A stretch of DNA of 39,585 bases from Pseudoalteromonas atlantica (GCA_007988745.1 BJUT01000040.1:1-39585), one strand, 5' to 3'. Numbered from the stretch's first letter, positions 8,435 through 18,330 are shown. Numbers and translations are program-made. Notes: generated from the letters alone by a model not told the origin.

Positions 8435-10297
8435 ATGACACTTGATAGTAGCAAGTATCCATTACTTAACTTGGTTGACGAACCAGCCCACTTACGCGAT
8501 ATAGCGCAAGATAAACTCCCTGCGTTTAGCAACGAGTTACGAGACTATTTACTCAACTCTGTTTCGCAAAGTAGCGGCCATTTAGCGTCTGGTTTAGGAA
8601 CTGTTGAGCTTACCGTTGCTCTACATTATGTGTATAACACACCAGAAGATCGCCTTGTATGGGATGTAGGCCATCAAGCGTACCCGCATAAAATTTTAAC
8701 GGGACGACGCGATTTAATGCATACTATTCGCCAAAAAGACGGATTACATCCATTCCCTTTTCGTGAAGAAAGCCAATACGATACCTTTAGCGTAGGCCAT
8801 TCAAGTACCTCTATTTCGGCAGCGCTTGGTATGTCTATTGCGGCTAAAAAAGAAGGTAAAGGCCGCAAAACTGTTGCCGTTATAGGCGATGGCGCCATTA
8901 CAGCAGGTATGGCATTTGAAGCAATGAACCACTTAGGCGATGTAAAATCTGACATGTTAATCATTTTAAATGATAACGAAATGTCGATTTCTGAAAACGT
9001 CGGTGCGTTAACTAATCACTTTGCGCGTATTTTATCTGGCAGCTTTTACACAAATATTCGCGAAGGCAGTAAAAAGTTACTCTCTGGCGTGCCTCCTGTT
9101 AAAGAGCTTGCCAGTAAAGTAGAAGAGCACCTAAAAGGAATGGTTATTCCAGGTACCTTTTTTGAAGAACTAGGTCTTAATTATATTGGCCCAATTGATG
9201 GCCACGATGTAAATATGCTCGTAGATACACTGCGTAATATGCGTAATTTAAAAGGGCCTCAGCTTTTACATATAAAAACTCAAAAAGGAAAAGGCTATAA
9301 ACCCGCAGAAGCTGATCCTATTGGCTATCACGGTGTGCCAAAGTTTGACCCTAATACATCAAGCTTACCTAAATCTAAACCTGGCGCCGCCACTTTCTCT
9401 AAGGTGTTTGGTGACTGGTTGTGTGATATGGCCGAGCAAGATAAAAAATTAATGGCTATTACGCCTGCAATGCGTGAAGGCTCAGGTATGGTGCGTTTTT
9501 CAAAAGAACACCCAGAGCAATATTTCGATGTAGCTATAGCTGAGCAGCACGCTGTCACATTGGCCGCCGGTTTTGCCTGTGAAGGGTTAAAACCCGTTGT
9601 AGCTATTTACTCGAGCTTTTTACAACGTGCTTATGATCAACTTATCCATGATGTTGCACTGCAAAACTTACCTGTGCTTTTTGCTATAGACCGCGCTGGT
9701 ATTGTAGGCGCCGACGGCGAAACACACCAAGGTGCGTACGACTTAAGCTTTATGCGCTGTATTCCCAACATGGTTATTATGGCCCCTAGTGATACTAACG
9801 AGTGCCGCCATATGCTTTATACCGGTTATAAGGCTAATTGCCCTGTAGCAGTTCGCTACCCTCGTGGTAGTGCCGGTACTGCCGATATTCAAAGCGAAAT
9901 GACGCTACTAGAAATAGGCAAAGCCAATACCATTAAACAAGGCGCTAAAATTGCTATTTTATCCTTTGGTACTTTGCTTGAAAACGCGCAACTTGCTGCA
10001 AATGAGCTAGGTGCAACGCTAGTTAATATGCGCTTTATTAAGCCACTTGATACAAGTTTATTAGATGAGCTTAGCCAAACTCATGATGTAATAGTAACGC
10101 TTGAAGACAACGCTATTTGTGGTGGCGCAGGCTCAGCGGTTAATGAATATTTAGCAGCGCAAAAAGCCAACCTAAAGGTGCTTAACTTAGGTATTCCTGA
10201 TGAATTTATTAAGCACGGCACACAAGCGCAAATGCACGATGAAATGGGCTTAGGCGAACAAGGCATTTTAAATTCAATAAAATCGTTTATCGCTTAA
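8435..10297 (+). CDS. dxs: 1-deoxy-D-xylulose-5-phosphate synthase
   Basis: A 620-residue thiamine diphosphate enzyme that joins pyruvate and glyceraldehyde 3-phosphate, the first step of the MEP isoprenoid route. E. coli Dxs aligns from the first residues (MxxDxxKYPxLxLVD), which supports ATG at 8435; an in-frame GTG at 8408 would add nine residues with no family support. Visible motifs are [13 protein letters not shown], the thiamine-binding [16 protein letters not shown] block with its later N, the EQHAVT active-site segment and the C-terminal transketolase domain. Last gene of its operon, followed by a good terminator. Confidence 0.96.
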   Translation: MTLDSSKYPLLNLVDEPAHLRDIAQDKLPAFSNELRDYLLNSVSQSSGHLASGLGTVELTVALHYVYNTPEDRLVWDVGHQAYPHKILTGRRDLMHTIRQKDGLHPFPFREESQYDTFSVGHSSTSISAALGMSIAAKKEGKGRKTVAVIGDGAITAGMAFEAMNHLGDVKSDMLIILNDNEMSISENVGALTNHFARILSGSFYTNIREGSKKLLSGVPPVKELASKVEEHLKGMVIPGTFFEELGLNYIGPIDGHDVNMLVDTLRNMRNLKGPQLLHIKTQKGKGYKPAEADPIGYHGVPKFDPNTSSLPKSKPGAATFSKVFGDWLCDMAEQDKKLMAITPAMREGSGMVRFSKEHPEQYFDVAIAEQHAVTLAAGFACEGLKPVVAIYSSFLQRAYDQLIHDVALQNLPVLFAIDRAGIVGADGETHQGAYDLSFMRCIPNMVIMAPSDTNECRHMLYTGYKANCPVAVRYPRGSAGTADIQSEMTLLEIGKANTIKQGAKIAILSFGTLLENAQLAANELGATLVNMRFIKPLDTSLLDELSQTHDVIVTLEDNAICGGAGSAVNEYLAAQKANLKVLNLGIPDEFIKHGTQAQMHDEMGLGEQGILNSIKSFIA

Positions 10298-10322
10298 TTA
10301 TTTTTGCTAGCTAGCTTTTAAA

Positions 10323-10346
10323 GGGAGCCTGATGGCTCCTTTTTTG
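10323..10346 (+). terminator. Terminator after dxs
   Basis: The stem GGAGCC / GGCTCC with loop TGAT is followed by a run of seven T residues, 27 bp after the dxs stop. It closes the xseB-ispA-dxs unit before the lipoprotein gene. Confidence 0.8.
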
Positions 10347-10486
10347 TTTTTTATTTTTAAATATTTGCATCCAATGTGTATTTCTACGCGTTATCTCTAT
10401 GAGGTTAACACAGTAAATAGTACGTACTGAGGAGTATAAACAGGCACGTTATTTACTTTCATTTGATGGAATATTAAAAGGTAAAA

Positions 10487-12601
10487 ATGATGAAAAAAGC
10501 TAATTTAACTCACCTTCATACACAAAACAGTTCACTTAAACGCCCCCTTTGTTTTTCAGCATTAGCGCTTGGGATAGTACTTGGTATTTCAGGGTGTAGC
10601 GGTGATGATGGAGAAAACGGTTTAGCCGGTACGCCGGGAGCAGATGGTCAAGATGGAAACGATGGCACAAACGGTAACCCCGGCTTTAGTGCAGCCACGT
10701 TTATTTTAGCTAATAACGGCGAGCAAAACGCAGGCACTGTTGATTTAATAAACCAGGACGCTGCCAAATTAAAGACCTTTAATACCACTGCAAATGAAGG
10801 CGTAGCCTTTGATAGCCTCGGTAATTTAATACAAGCAAGCGACAGCGAAAATGGTAGCATTAAAACTATATGCCAACTTGCCAATCGCGATGATGGTGCA
10901 AGCTTTAGTACTAATCAAGACCGTGAAATTACAGGCCCTGCCACTACACTAGTTAATCCTAAGGGCATAGCGATTGCAAAAAATAGCGGGCTGATATTTA
11001 TAGCTGATTTTGGTGCCATGCAAATTACCACATTTGGCAGTGCTGCAGCGGGAGATGCCGCGCCGCTTGCTACCACTGTTACCGAAGCCGCCCCGTGGGA
11101 TGTTGATTATGACCACGTAAACGACCGACTTTATGTAGCACTTACCAACGGTGATGTCGCGGTTTATGATAATTTTGTAAGCGGTGAATTTACCGCTATG
11201 CCAAGTCGTACTATTACACCAAGCGATGCCGATGGTGTGCAAATATCGGTAAATATTCACGGCATTGTTTATGATGAAACCACCAATAAACTTATTTTAT
11301 CGGATGTTGGTAGCGCATCAGATGCTACCGATGGCGCGCTTTTTGTTATTAATAATGCCTCAACTGCGCAAGGTAATACATCTGTTGCACGCAGTATTTC
11401 AGGCCCTGCGACTATGCTAGGCAACCCTGTAGATATTACCCTTGAGGGTAGCGATTTACGTGTGGCCGAAAAATCAAACGATGCAATTTTAGTGTTTAGT
11501 AATATATTTGCCGGTGAAAGTGGCGATATAGCGCCCGATTTAAGTACTGCGTCTACTAAGCCAGAGTCAATTACTAACACGCTAACTCAAAGCTCAATGG
11601 CTGATATATCAGATAGTACTGAGCCTAATATGGCGCTATTAGGCGTAGCCGTATCCAGTAATCCAAGCACTGCGGGTGATACAACAGGCCAAATTAGCCG
11701 TTTAAATACAGCATTAAGTAGCGAACTTGCAAGCTATAATGCAAGCCAAACGATAGAAAGCGTTAGCTTTGATAAAGCAGGTAATAGCTACGCAACATTC
11801 GATAATGCCAGTACAGGAATGGGCGGAATCGTCATCTCTACTAAAGTGGCTTATAACCGTGATGGCGAAACATTTAACGCCAGCCAAGATAGACTGATTT
11901 CAGGAAGCAATACAGGCCTTATTTCACCTAAAGGATTAGATATTGCCTCCGATAGTGGAATGATTTTTGTGGCTGAAAATAATGAAACCACGCCGAGCAT
12001 TGCTATATTTTCAAGCTGTGCCACCGGCGACGCATCACCTCTTATGACCTTAACTTTTGCCAATAATGCACGCCCGTGGGATGTTGATTACGACAGTAAC
12101 ACTGACCGCGCTTTTGTTGCGCTAACCAATGGCACTGTAGCGGTATTTGATCAAGTTAAAAATAAGCTACTAAGTGGCGAGACCACAATAAGTACAGAAG
12201 ATAGATTAATTACACCTGCCAATAATTCACAAGCACTGGCAGCGCCTACCAATATTCATGGAATAGATTACGACTCATTAAGTGGTGCGTTAATACTTTC
12301 TGATGTAGGCAGCGCAGCCGTTGCTGACGATGGCAAAATTTATGTATTAAATAATACCGCAAATGCCTCGGGACTAGTTAATATAAGCGCGACGATTAGC
12401 GGGCCCAATACATTATTAGGAAACCCTGTTGATATTATGTATAGCGGAACCAATTTATACGTTGCCGAAAAGTCTAACAACGTAGTTATGCGCTTTAATA
12501 ATATTTTAAGTACCGCAGGGGGAGATATAAGTGCCGATGCAAGTATGGCATTTAGTGCACCTGAGTCAGTGGCTATTTTACCAGCGTGGCTAAACCAGTA
12601 A
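10487..12601 (+). CDS. Lipoprotein with collagen-like repeats and a duplicated beta-propeller
   Basis: I do not recognise a named family. The 704-residue protein begins with a signal peptide ending in a lipobox (ISGC, C37). Nine Gly-X-Y triplets follow directly (39-65), resembling a short collagen-like stalk. The rest is two related halves (about 90-365 and 420-700) that share the blocks NPKGIAIA/SPKGLDIA, PWDVDYD, RLYVALTNGDVAVYD/RAFVALTNGTVAVFD, NIHGI-YD, LILSDVGSA, GNPVDI and VAEKSN. These look like NHL/SMP-30-like propeller blades, probably one propeller per half or two halves of a larger one. Expected location is the outer membrane, facing either side. It is convergent with the propeller-bearing GGDEF protein. 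Confidence 0.8.
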   Translation: MMKKANLTHLHTQNSSLKRPLCFSALALGIVLGISGCSGDDGENGLAGTPGADGQDGNDGTNGNPGFSAATFILANNGEQNAGTVDLINQDAAKLKTFNTTANEGVAFDSLGNLIQASDSENGSIKTICQLANRDDGASFSTNQDREITGPATTLVNPKGIAIAKNSGLIFIADFGAMQITTFGSAAAGDAAPLATTVTEAAPWDVDYDHVNDRLYVALTNGDVAVYDNFVSGEFTAMPSRTITPSDADGVQISVNIHGIVYDETTNKLILSDVGSASDATDGALFVINNASTAQGNTSVARSISGPATMLGNPVDITLEGSDLRVAEKSNDAILVFSNIFAGESGDIAPDLSTASTKPESITNTLTQSSMADISDSTEPNMALLGVAVSSNPSTAGDTTGQISRLNTALSSELASYNASQTIESVSFDKAGNSYATFDNASTGMGGIVISTKVAYNRDGETFNASQDRLISGSNTGLISPKGLDIASDSGMIFVAENNETTPSIAIFSSCATGDASPLMTLTFANNARPWDVDYDSNTDRAFVALTNGTVAVFDQVKNKLLSGETTISTEDRLITPANNSQALAAPTNIHGIDYDSLSGALILSDVGSAAVADDGKIYVLNNTANASGLVNISATISGPNTLLGNPVDIMYSGTNLYVAEKSNNVVMRFNNILSTAGGDISADASMAFSAPESVAILPAWLNQ

Positions 12602-12624
12602 TTAAATAGCGTTACCCTCACCAT

Positions 12625-12650
12625 GCCTAACCTACTTTTGTAGGTTGGGC
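12625..12650. terminator. Hairpin between convergent genes
   Basis: An 11-bp stem with one G-T pair (GCCTAACCTAC / GTAGGTTGGGC) and a TTTT loop fills the gap between the lipoprotein and the GGDEF sensor. No T run follows on either strand, so it is a weak or factor-assisted terminator at best. Confidence 0.45.
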
Positions 12651-12651
12651 A

Positions 12652-15600
12652 TTATCGCATCCACACTTTAATATCTGCTAAGCCATTACTTTGTAAAATA
12701 CCCAGCTGCTGATCTACATTCGAATTTTGCTCAAACTCAAACGCATCCAACTGTTTATCAAACGTAATATTTGCGACACCGTCACCACCGCGTTTTTTAA
12801 CCTGATGAAGCGCTATATCGGCTAAGTTTATCGACGTTTCCCAGCTTATTACTTGCCCACCTAAAAGTGGCAGTGGGTAAAAAGACCACCCCAATGAAGC
12901 CGTAATATTAGTTGTTTTACCGTTTGGTAATTGAAACGAATTTAAAGCAATTGCTTGGCATAAATCAGAGGCATAGCTGTCAATCATGTTGCACTTAAAA
13001 TCGCGCAGCAATAATAAAAACTCATCCCCACTCCAGCGTGCTACATAGTCAGAGCCTTGGGTACGTGAATTAAGTAATGCTGCCATTTGTTGTAAGCAGC
13101 TATCTCCTGCTATTGGGCCATATGCATCGTTTATACGGCTAAAGTTATCAAAGTTGATAATAAGCAGTACAAGTGACTTACCTTGCGCTTGTAAAGACTG
13201 TGCATTACGTTGGAAGTGCTCAATATCTTTAGGGAGCTGATCAAACAAAAAGCGACGACTACGTAGCCCTGTAAGCTCATCTGAGTGACTAACTAGTTTA
13301 AGCTGTGAGTTTACTTGGCCTAATTTATCGTTAGCTTGGCGCAGCTCTAATGTACGCTCTGTAACTAGGGCTTCGAGTACTTCTTGCTTGCGGCGCTCTT
13401 GCGCTCTAAATACCCAAAAAATAAAGTAAAACAGTAAAATAAACCCACTAACGATTAGCAATCTAAAGTAAATAGTTTCGTCAAAGCGTTGCGGTACTAC
13501 AAATGCATACTCGATAGTTTGCGCTCTGTCCCAATCTTCGCCTTGGCGTTTTGCCTCAAGCTCAAATAAAAATGATCCCGCCGGTAAGTTTGTATAAATG
13601 GCTTCCCGGCGTGCATTAGCATAGCGCCAATCACTATCTAACCCACTTAACTTATATCTAAACTCAATACTATTTGGCGCATAATAATCGATGGCGGTGT
13701 ACTTTAACGTTATGTCGCGCTCATCAGTATCTAGTAAAGGCTTTTCGCCCAATGCTGCGGTAGTTAACGCGCGCAGTGGTGTGGTTAGTGTTTCTACTTT
13801 AGGCTTTAATACATTTAAGCCAAATAGCTCGGTATTTTTAGGTATTTCTACAATGCCTTGTAAGCTTGGGTACCAAATTGAATAATCGGTCATGGCAACG
13901 GCATCGTGTCCTAAACCGTTACAACACTGGCTTGCTTTACCATCGAGCTGCCTATCAAAAGAAGAAATAACCTCTTCCACTTTTAAGCTCGACACCTCTG
14001 ATTTAAATTGCGCTACTGGCATACGGTAAACACCTTTCATGGTACTTACCCATACACGCTTATAGGTTTTGTCATACTCTAGGCTAAAAATAGAGCCATA
14101 AGGTAAGCCGTTGGCTGCATCTAACTGTCGCCAATGCCCTTGCAAACTTCTGTAAAATAAGCCGTCATTAAGCGAGCCAATTAAAATACCTACGCCATCT
14201 ATGTGTAATACGCTGGTGATGTATGCACTTTCGAGCGAGGTTTGGTCACCTATTTTTTCAATGCCGCGGTCAGTAAAGTAATACGCCCCTTTACTGGTCC
14301 CTATTACACCAAAGTTTGCTTTATCGAGCACATACGTTATAAATTTACTGCCTAAAAAGGCATTGTATGCAAAGGGTGTTAACCCGCCATAACTTAGCCT
14401 ATACAAGCCACGCCCTGTACCTATCCAAAAACCACCTTTGCTTGATGGGCTAATAGCAAATACCGGATTGTCGCGCAGGGCTCTGCCAGGAAAGCTATAT
14501 AGTTTATCTTGCTCGTAAAAAAACAGCCCTCGTCCGGTCGCTATATATAAACGCGAGCCATCAAACTGTAAGTCGTGTACTGTTGCGCGGCCAAATTGCG
14601 CACTGGGTATTTTATTGACAAAGTTTTTATTTAAATCGAAATAACCAATACCGCTTTTATTTGCCACCCATAAATTACCATCGGGCGCTTGGCTGATTGC
14701 CATAACGGCCTCTGTCATTTGCGATAAAGCAGAGTGGCGTTCTATACGCCCTTCGTGTGCAAGCCATAAGCCTTCGCTAAAACTTGCAAGCCAAATATTA
14801 TTTTGACTATCGCGGTAAATATCGGCAAACCAAATACTTTGATCTAGCTGACTTGGCTCAACCCATTGCCACTCACCCGACTTAGCTCTAAAAAGTAGTC
14901 GTCCATACGTAGAAACCCATAAGCCACCATTGGTGTCGCTCATAAATTTATACACAGCTGAGTTATTCGCATTCGGCAGCGGAAAAGGTCTTAGTTCATC
15001 GTCTAAATCTAAAAAGTAAGCACCCAGTTCAGAGGCTAAATATAAATTACCATTTAAAAAAGACAGATCATGAACAATGGTTTGTGCTAACCGCTCAGGC
15101 AATGACACCTTAGCTGTTAACTCCAATCTGAGTTTTGAAAAATCAGAGGCGCTTTTAGTTAAGCGTAGTAAATGACGGTCGTTGACAAGCCAAATCCCCT
15201 CTGGAGAAAGCGCCATTTGACTAACCGACCCCACTATTTGGGTGATCACAGTGGCATTTACAATAGGAACGAGTTCGTTCGCTTTATCACGTAAATCAAC
15301 TTGGTTGCGGTCTACATAATAAAGCCCATTAGCTGCAATCCAAATGCTGCCCTTGGCATCTTCTAATATGTCTCTAACTGGGCCTTTAATATTAAATTCT
15401 TGTGCGGCAAGCGTTTGCGGGTTTATGACCACCAAGCCACTTTTAGTGCCCACCCACAGATAGCCATTACTATCTATGAGCAGTTTATTAATACCATTGC
15501 TTGGCAAAAAAGGACTATTTTGTGTGTTGTAATTAGTGAACGTTGTGCCGTCAAAGCGACTAAGACCAAATTGCGTTCCGACCCACATATAGCCTTGCTG

Positions 15601-15738
15601 ATCTTGCACAACACTTTTTAGCGATTGCGAGGGCAAGCCATCTTTGATATTCCATTGCTTAACAACGTAATCAGTAATAGAAGCCCAACTTGGCATGGCA
15701 CACAACATAAGTACACATACCAGTAAAAATCGCATCAT
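12652..15738 (-). CDS. Reg_prop/Y_Y_Y sensor with GGDEF diguanylate cyclase domain
   Basis: A 1028-residue membrane sensor. A signal peptide (about 1-19) leads into many two-component-propeller repeats (YMWVGTQFGLSRFDG, YLWVGTKSGL, IWLASFSEGLW, FWIGTGRGLYRLS, up to about 620), a Y_Y_Y domain (about 680-745), one membrane helix (about 765-785), a coiled coil and a C-terminal GGDEF domain (from about 830). The signature reads SGDEF (in ARWSGDEFLLLL) in place of GGDEF, a variant compatible with activity in some cyclases. The inhibitory RxxD site five residues upstream reads QGSD, so product inhibition is probably absent. It likely links a periplasmic ligand, perhaps a glycan or peptide, to cyclic di-GMP synthesis. 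It starts 37 bp after pgpA with no obvious terminator between. Confidence 0.9.
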   Translation of the reverse strand: MMRFLLVCVLMLCAMPSWASITDYVVKQWNIKDGLPSQSLKSVVQDQQGYMWVGTQFGLSRFDGTTFTNYNTQNSPFLPSNGINKLLIDSNGYLWVGTKSGLVVINPQTLAAQEFNIKGPVRDILEDAKGSIWIAANGLYYVDRNQVDLRDKANELVPIVNATVITQIVGSVSQMALSPEGIWLVNDRHLLRLTKSASDFSKLRLELTAKVSLPERLAQTIVHDLSFLNGNLYLASELGAYFLDLDDELRPFPLPNANNSAVYKFMSDTNGGLWVSTYGRLLFRAKSGEWQWVEPSQLDQSIWFADIYRDSQNNIWLASFSEGLWLAHEGRIERHSALSQMTEAVMAISQAPDGNLWVANKSGIGYFDLNKNFVNKIPSAQFGRATVHDLQFDGSRLYIATGRGLFFYEQDKLYSFPGRALRDNPVFAISPSSKGGFWIGTGRGLYRLSYGGLTPFAYNAFLGSKFITYVLDKANFGVIGTSKGAYYFTDRGIEKIGDQTSLESAYITSVLHIDGVGILIGSLNDGLFYRSLQGHWRQLDAANGLPYGSIFSLEYDKTYKRVWVSTMKGVYRMPVAQFKSEVSSLKVEEVISSFDRQLDGKASQCCNGLGHDAVAMTDYSIWYPSLQGIVEIPKNTELFGLNVLKPKVETLTTPLRALTTAALGEKPLLDTDERDITLKYTAIDYYAPNSIEFRYKLSGLDSDWRYANARREAIYTNLPAGSFLFELEAKRQGEDWDRAQTIEYAFVVPQRFDETIYFRLLIVSGFILLFYFIFWVFRAQERRKQEVLEALVTERTLELRQANDKLGQVNSQLKLVSHSDELTGLRSRRFLFDQLPKDIEHFQRNAQSLQAQGKSLVLLIINFDNFSRINDAYGPIAGDSCLQQMAALLNSRTQGSDYVARWSGDEFLLLLRDFKCNMIDSYASDLCQAIALNSFQLPNGKTTNITASLGWSFYPLPLLGGQVISWETSINLADIALHQVKKRGGDGVANITFDKQLDAFEFEQNSNVDQQLGILQSNGLADIKVWMR

Positions 15739-15775
15739 TTCGCTGCCACCTAGTTAAACAAATAAAACACAAAAA

Positions 15776-16261
15776 TTAAAAGGGTAGTAAACCTGCTTTT
15801 ATTAACGCTTGCAAACAAATAAGCGAAAAAATACCGGCAAGTACATCATCTGCCATTATACCCACGCCACCGTCCATTCGCTTATCGAGCGTTTTGATCG
15901 GGCCAGGTTTGGCAATATCAAAAAATCTAAATAATAAAAAGCCTACAAGTAAGGTTTGCCAACTAAGCGCTGCACCTATCATCGTAATGTAATAACCCGC
16001 AACTTCATCCCACACTATAGCTGGGTGGTCGTGCACACCTAAATCATCGGCGGTTTTGCCACACGCCCAAATACCAAAAATACTAATAACCACGGCAAAC
16101 ACGATTTGTAGCCAAAGCGGAAAATACATGGTCATAAAAATAAATGGTAAAGCAGCAAATGTACCAAAGGTGCCTGGCGCAACAGGCGCAAGGCCAGTGC
16201 CAAACCCTAGGCCAAATAACTGGTGCGGGCGCTTTAAATTAAACTGTTTTTTGCTAGTCAA
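15776..16261 (-). CDS. pgpA: Phosphatidylglycerophosphatase A
   Basis: A 161-residue inner-membrane phosphatase that removes phosphate from phosphatidylglycerophosphate. The family blocks GLGFGTGLAPVAPGTFGT (15-32) and the acidic MADDVLAGI near residue 140 are present, with hydrophobic helices between. The start is TTG overlapping the TGA of thiL (TTGA). An AAGGAG ribosome site 5 nt upstream, inside the end of thiL, decides this start. The thiL-pgpA pair is typical of gammaproteobacteria. Confidence 0.93.
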   Translation of the reverse strand: MTSKKQFNLKRPHQLFGLGFGTGLAPVAPGTFGTFAALPFIFMTMYFPLWLQIVFAVVISIFGIWACGKTADDLGVHDHPAIVWDEVAGYYITMIGAALSWQTLLVGFLLFRFFDIAKPGPIKTLDKRMDGGVGIMADDVLAGIFSLICLQALIKAGLLPF

Positions 16262-17232
16262 ACCTGCTCCTTGGCAAAGTGCTCAAAGCCCTGTTGCTCA
16301 AAATTAAATTTTTCACCGTGGTGTAAAAGCTCAATGTGCCCTTCGCCACTTTTTATTTGCCCTATGCACGTTGCTTCTACGCCGTATTGACGTAATTTAA
16401 GCTCCAACATGCTTTTATTATCTTCAGAGACAGTAAAAAGTAATTCGTAGTCATCGCCATAGCCTAAAATATACGGCAATTGCGCCTCAAAGCTCAGGCT
16501 TGAACGCATAGCGTCTGAGGTTGGGATGTTTTCAATATTTATACTGGCGCTGACTTGTGACATATCAAGTATGTGGCTTAAATCCGCCATAAGGCCATCA
16601 GACACATCAATAGCTGATGAAGCAAGGCCACGTAATACTTGCCCTGCAGCCACCCGTGGAGTGGGGTAATCAAAGCGGCTATTTATGTACTTTAAGTGCT
16701 CAGGCTCAATACTTAGGCCACGCTTGCGAGATTCAATAGCCAAGCCTGCATCACCTAGCGTGCCGGTTACACATACCCAGTCGCCCACTTTAGCACCTGC
16801 ACGGCGTAAAGCTTTGCCCTCTGGCACAGTGCCTTTAGCGCATATAGTAACTGTTAAAGGGCCCTGCGTAGTATCGCCACCAATTATTTGTACATTAAAG
16901 TACTCAGCAATTTCGTGCATTCCCTCAGTAAATTCTTCAATCCACTGCTGGTTAATATTTGGTAGGGTTAATGCCACCGACACCCAAGTAGGCTCAGCCC
17001 CCATGGCTGCTAAATCACTAAGATTTACGGCCAGTGCTCGGTGTCCTAATGCTCGGGGAGAAATGTCATCAAAAAAATGAACACCCGATACAAGCGTATC
17101 AGTTGTTACTGCAAGTTGGCAGTTTTGCGGAACGGTAACTAATGCACAGTCGTCCCCTATTCCTAGGCTTACATCACGACGAGTTATACCACGACCTTTA
17201 AAGTAGCGGTTTATTAATTCAAATTCCTTCAT
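16258..17232 (-). CDS. thiL: Thiamine-monophosphate kinase
   Basis: A 324-residue ATP-dependent kinase that turns thiamine monophosphate into the diphosphate cofactor, which Dxs in this window uses. Family motifs seen are LGIGDDCAL, the AVNLSDLAAMGA block, IGGDTTQGPL and the C-terminal GYGDDYEL. The ATG at 17232 (MKEFELINRYF) matches the E. coli N-terminus; the TTG two codons earlier is less likely. The nearest good ribosome site (AAGGAG, 17265-17260) is separated from the ATG by a terminator-like hairpin. Confidence 0.94.
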   Translation of the reverse strand: MKEFELINRYFKGRGITRRDVSLGIGDDCALVTVPQNCQLAVTTDTLVSGVHFFDDISPRALGHRALAVNLSDLAAMGAEPTWVSVALTLPNINQQWIEEFTEGMHEIAEYFNVQIIGGDTTQGPLTVTICAKGTVPEGKALRRAGAKVGDWVCVTGTLGDAGLAIESRKRGLSIEPEHLKYINSRFDYPTPRVAAGQVLRGLASSAIDVSDGLMADLSHILDMSQVSASINIENIPTSDAMRSSLSFEAQLPYILGYGDDYELLFTVSEDNKSMLELKLRQYGVEATCIGQIKSGEGHIELLHHGEKFNFEQQGFEHFAKEQV

Positions 17233-17235
17233 ACA

Positions 17236-17265
17236 CAAAAAAGCCGACCTATGCCGGCTCTCCTT
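17236..17265 (-). terminator. Hairpin with T run between nusB and thiL
   Basis: On the minus strand AAGGAG is followed one base later by AGCCGGC-ATAG-GTCGGCT (7-bp stem with one G-U pair) and then TTTTTT, ending 10 nt before the thiL ATG. It has the form of an intrinsic terminator after nusB, but it also lies between a perfect Shine-Dalgarno and the thiL start. Confidence 0.6.
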
Positions 17266-17326
17266 TTTAACGTGTACTAACTGTTAAAGCTAAGCTCTTT
17301 AGCAGAGCGCTTTAGCAAGGTTAGTA

Positions 17327-17737
17327 TTACTTGCGTAAATGCTTAACAGCTTTATCAAGTACACCGTTTACAAATTTATGGCTGTCTTCAGCGCCAAATA
17401 TTTTAGCAAGCTCAATGCCTTCATTGATTGCTACTTTGTATGGCACATCTTCACGGAATTTAAGCTCATACGCGCTTAAACGTAAAATTGCACGCTCTAC
17501 CATATCTAAATCATCAAATGGACGTGTTAAATGCGGAGATACAGCTTCATCTAGTTGCTTATAATTAACGGCAACGCCACGCGCTAAATCTTTAAAGTAT
17601 TCAACATCAATTTTAGTCACGTCGTTTTCGATCAACATTTGTTGTTCGATATCGGCAATTAAATTGCCACTTAATTGCCAAGAATAAACGGCTTGAAGTG
17701 CTAAGATACGTGCTTTACGTCTTGCTGCTGGTTTCAC
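17327..17737 (-). CDS. nusB: Transcription antitermination factor NusB
   Basis: A 136-residue all-helical protein that binds boxA RNA together with NusE (S10) and supports rRNA antitermination. The arginine-rich start ([19 protein letters not shown]), the [16 protein letters not shown] block and the [22 protein letters not shown] ending are those of the family, and the length is close to E. coli NusB. It follows ribH by 15 bp, the usual order in gammaproteobacteria. Confidence 0.96.
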   Translation of the reverse strand: MKPAARRKARILALQAVYSWQLSGNLIADIEQQMLIENDVTKIDVEYFKDLARGVAVNYKQLDEAVSPHLTRPFDDLDMVERAILRLSAYELKFREDVPYKVAINEGIELAKIFGAEDSHKFVNGVLDKAVKHLRK

Positions 17738-17752
17738 AAAAATTCCTTAAAC

Positions 17753-18217
17753 TTAAATTTTATCTAACACATTAACCATTTCAAGCGCGCCTAATGCCGC
17801 TTCGCCGCCTTTGTTACCCATTTTGGTACCAGCGCGTTCAATTGCTTGTTCAATGCTTTCTGTGGTTAATACGCCAAATGCAACCGGGATATCATACTCA
17901 AGCGATACATTTGCAAGGCCTTTGTTAGATTCGCCAGCAACGAGGTCAAAGTGTGGTGTACCACCTCTGATCACTACGCCTAATGCGATGATTGCATCAT
18001 ACTCTTTTTTTGCCGCAATGCGTTTTGCCGCTAAAGGTAACTCTACTGCACCGGGTACATACACAACGGTAATGTCATCATCGGCTACGCCACCAGTACG
18101 CTTTAGCTCATCAACAGCACCTTCTAGTAGGCTGCTACCAATAAAATCGTTAAAACGAGAAATAACAATAGCGAATTTTTTGCCTGGAGCGTACTTATTA
18201 CCTTCAATAATTTTCAT
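17753..18217 (-). CDS. ribH: 6,7-dimethyl-8-ribityllumazine synthase
   Basis: A 154-residue enzyme that condenses the ribitylamino-uracil intermediate with dihydroxybutanone phosphate, the last but one step of riboflavin synthesis; it forms 60-mer or pentamer shells. Visible are the VISRFNDFI start, YVPGAVELP, and the [12 protein letters not shown] block with the catalytic histidine. Length and start fit E. coli RibH (RibE in some naming). A 101-bp gap separates it from ribBX, the largest gap in the rib cluster. Confidence 0.96.
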   Translation of the reverse strand: MKIIEGNKYAPGKKFAIVISRFNDFIGSSLLEGAVDELKRTGGVADDDITVVYVPGAVELPLAAKRIAAKKEYDAIIALGVVIRGGTPHFDLVAGESNKGLANVSLEYDIPVAFGVLTTESIEQAIERAGTKMGNKGGEAALGALEMVNVLDKI

Positions 18218-18312
18218 TTGATAACCCTAAAAATATGTTCAAGCGGTTGCGATTGCGCAAAAATTGCTGCGCATCATACCATAAAAATAAAAAAATAGAC
18301 TAGTTAAAAGCT

Positions 18313-18330
18313 GAGCCCTTATTGTGGCTC
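18313..18330 (-). terminator. Weak hairpin at the end of ribBX
   Basis: GAGCC-N8-GGCTC encloses the ribBX stop codon in its loop, followed on the minus strand by AGCTTTTAAC and a T-rich stretch. The short stem and interrupted T run make it at most a partial terminator that could lower expression of ribH-nusB. Confidence 0.3.

Noticed and set aside
10419..10428. Palindrome AGTACGTACT before the lipoprotein gene
   Set aside because: Ten bases of dyad symmetry are expected by chance several times in a window of this size, and no promoter element aligns with it.
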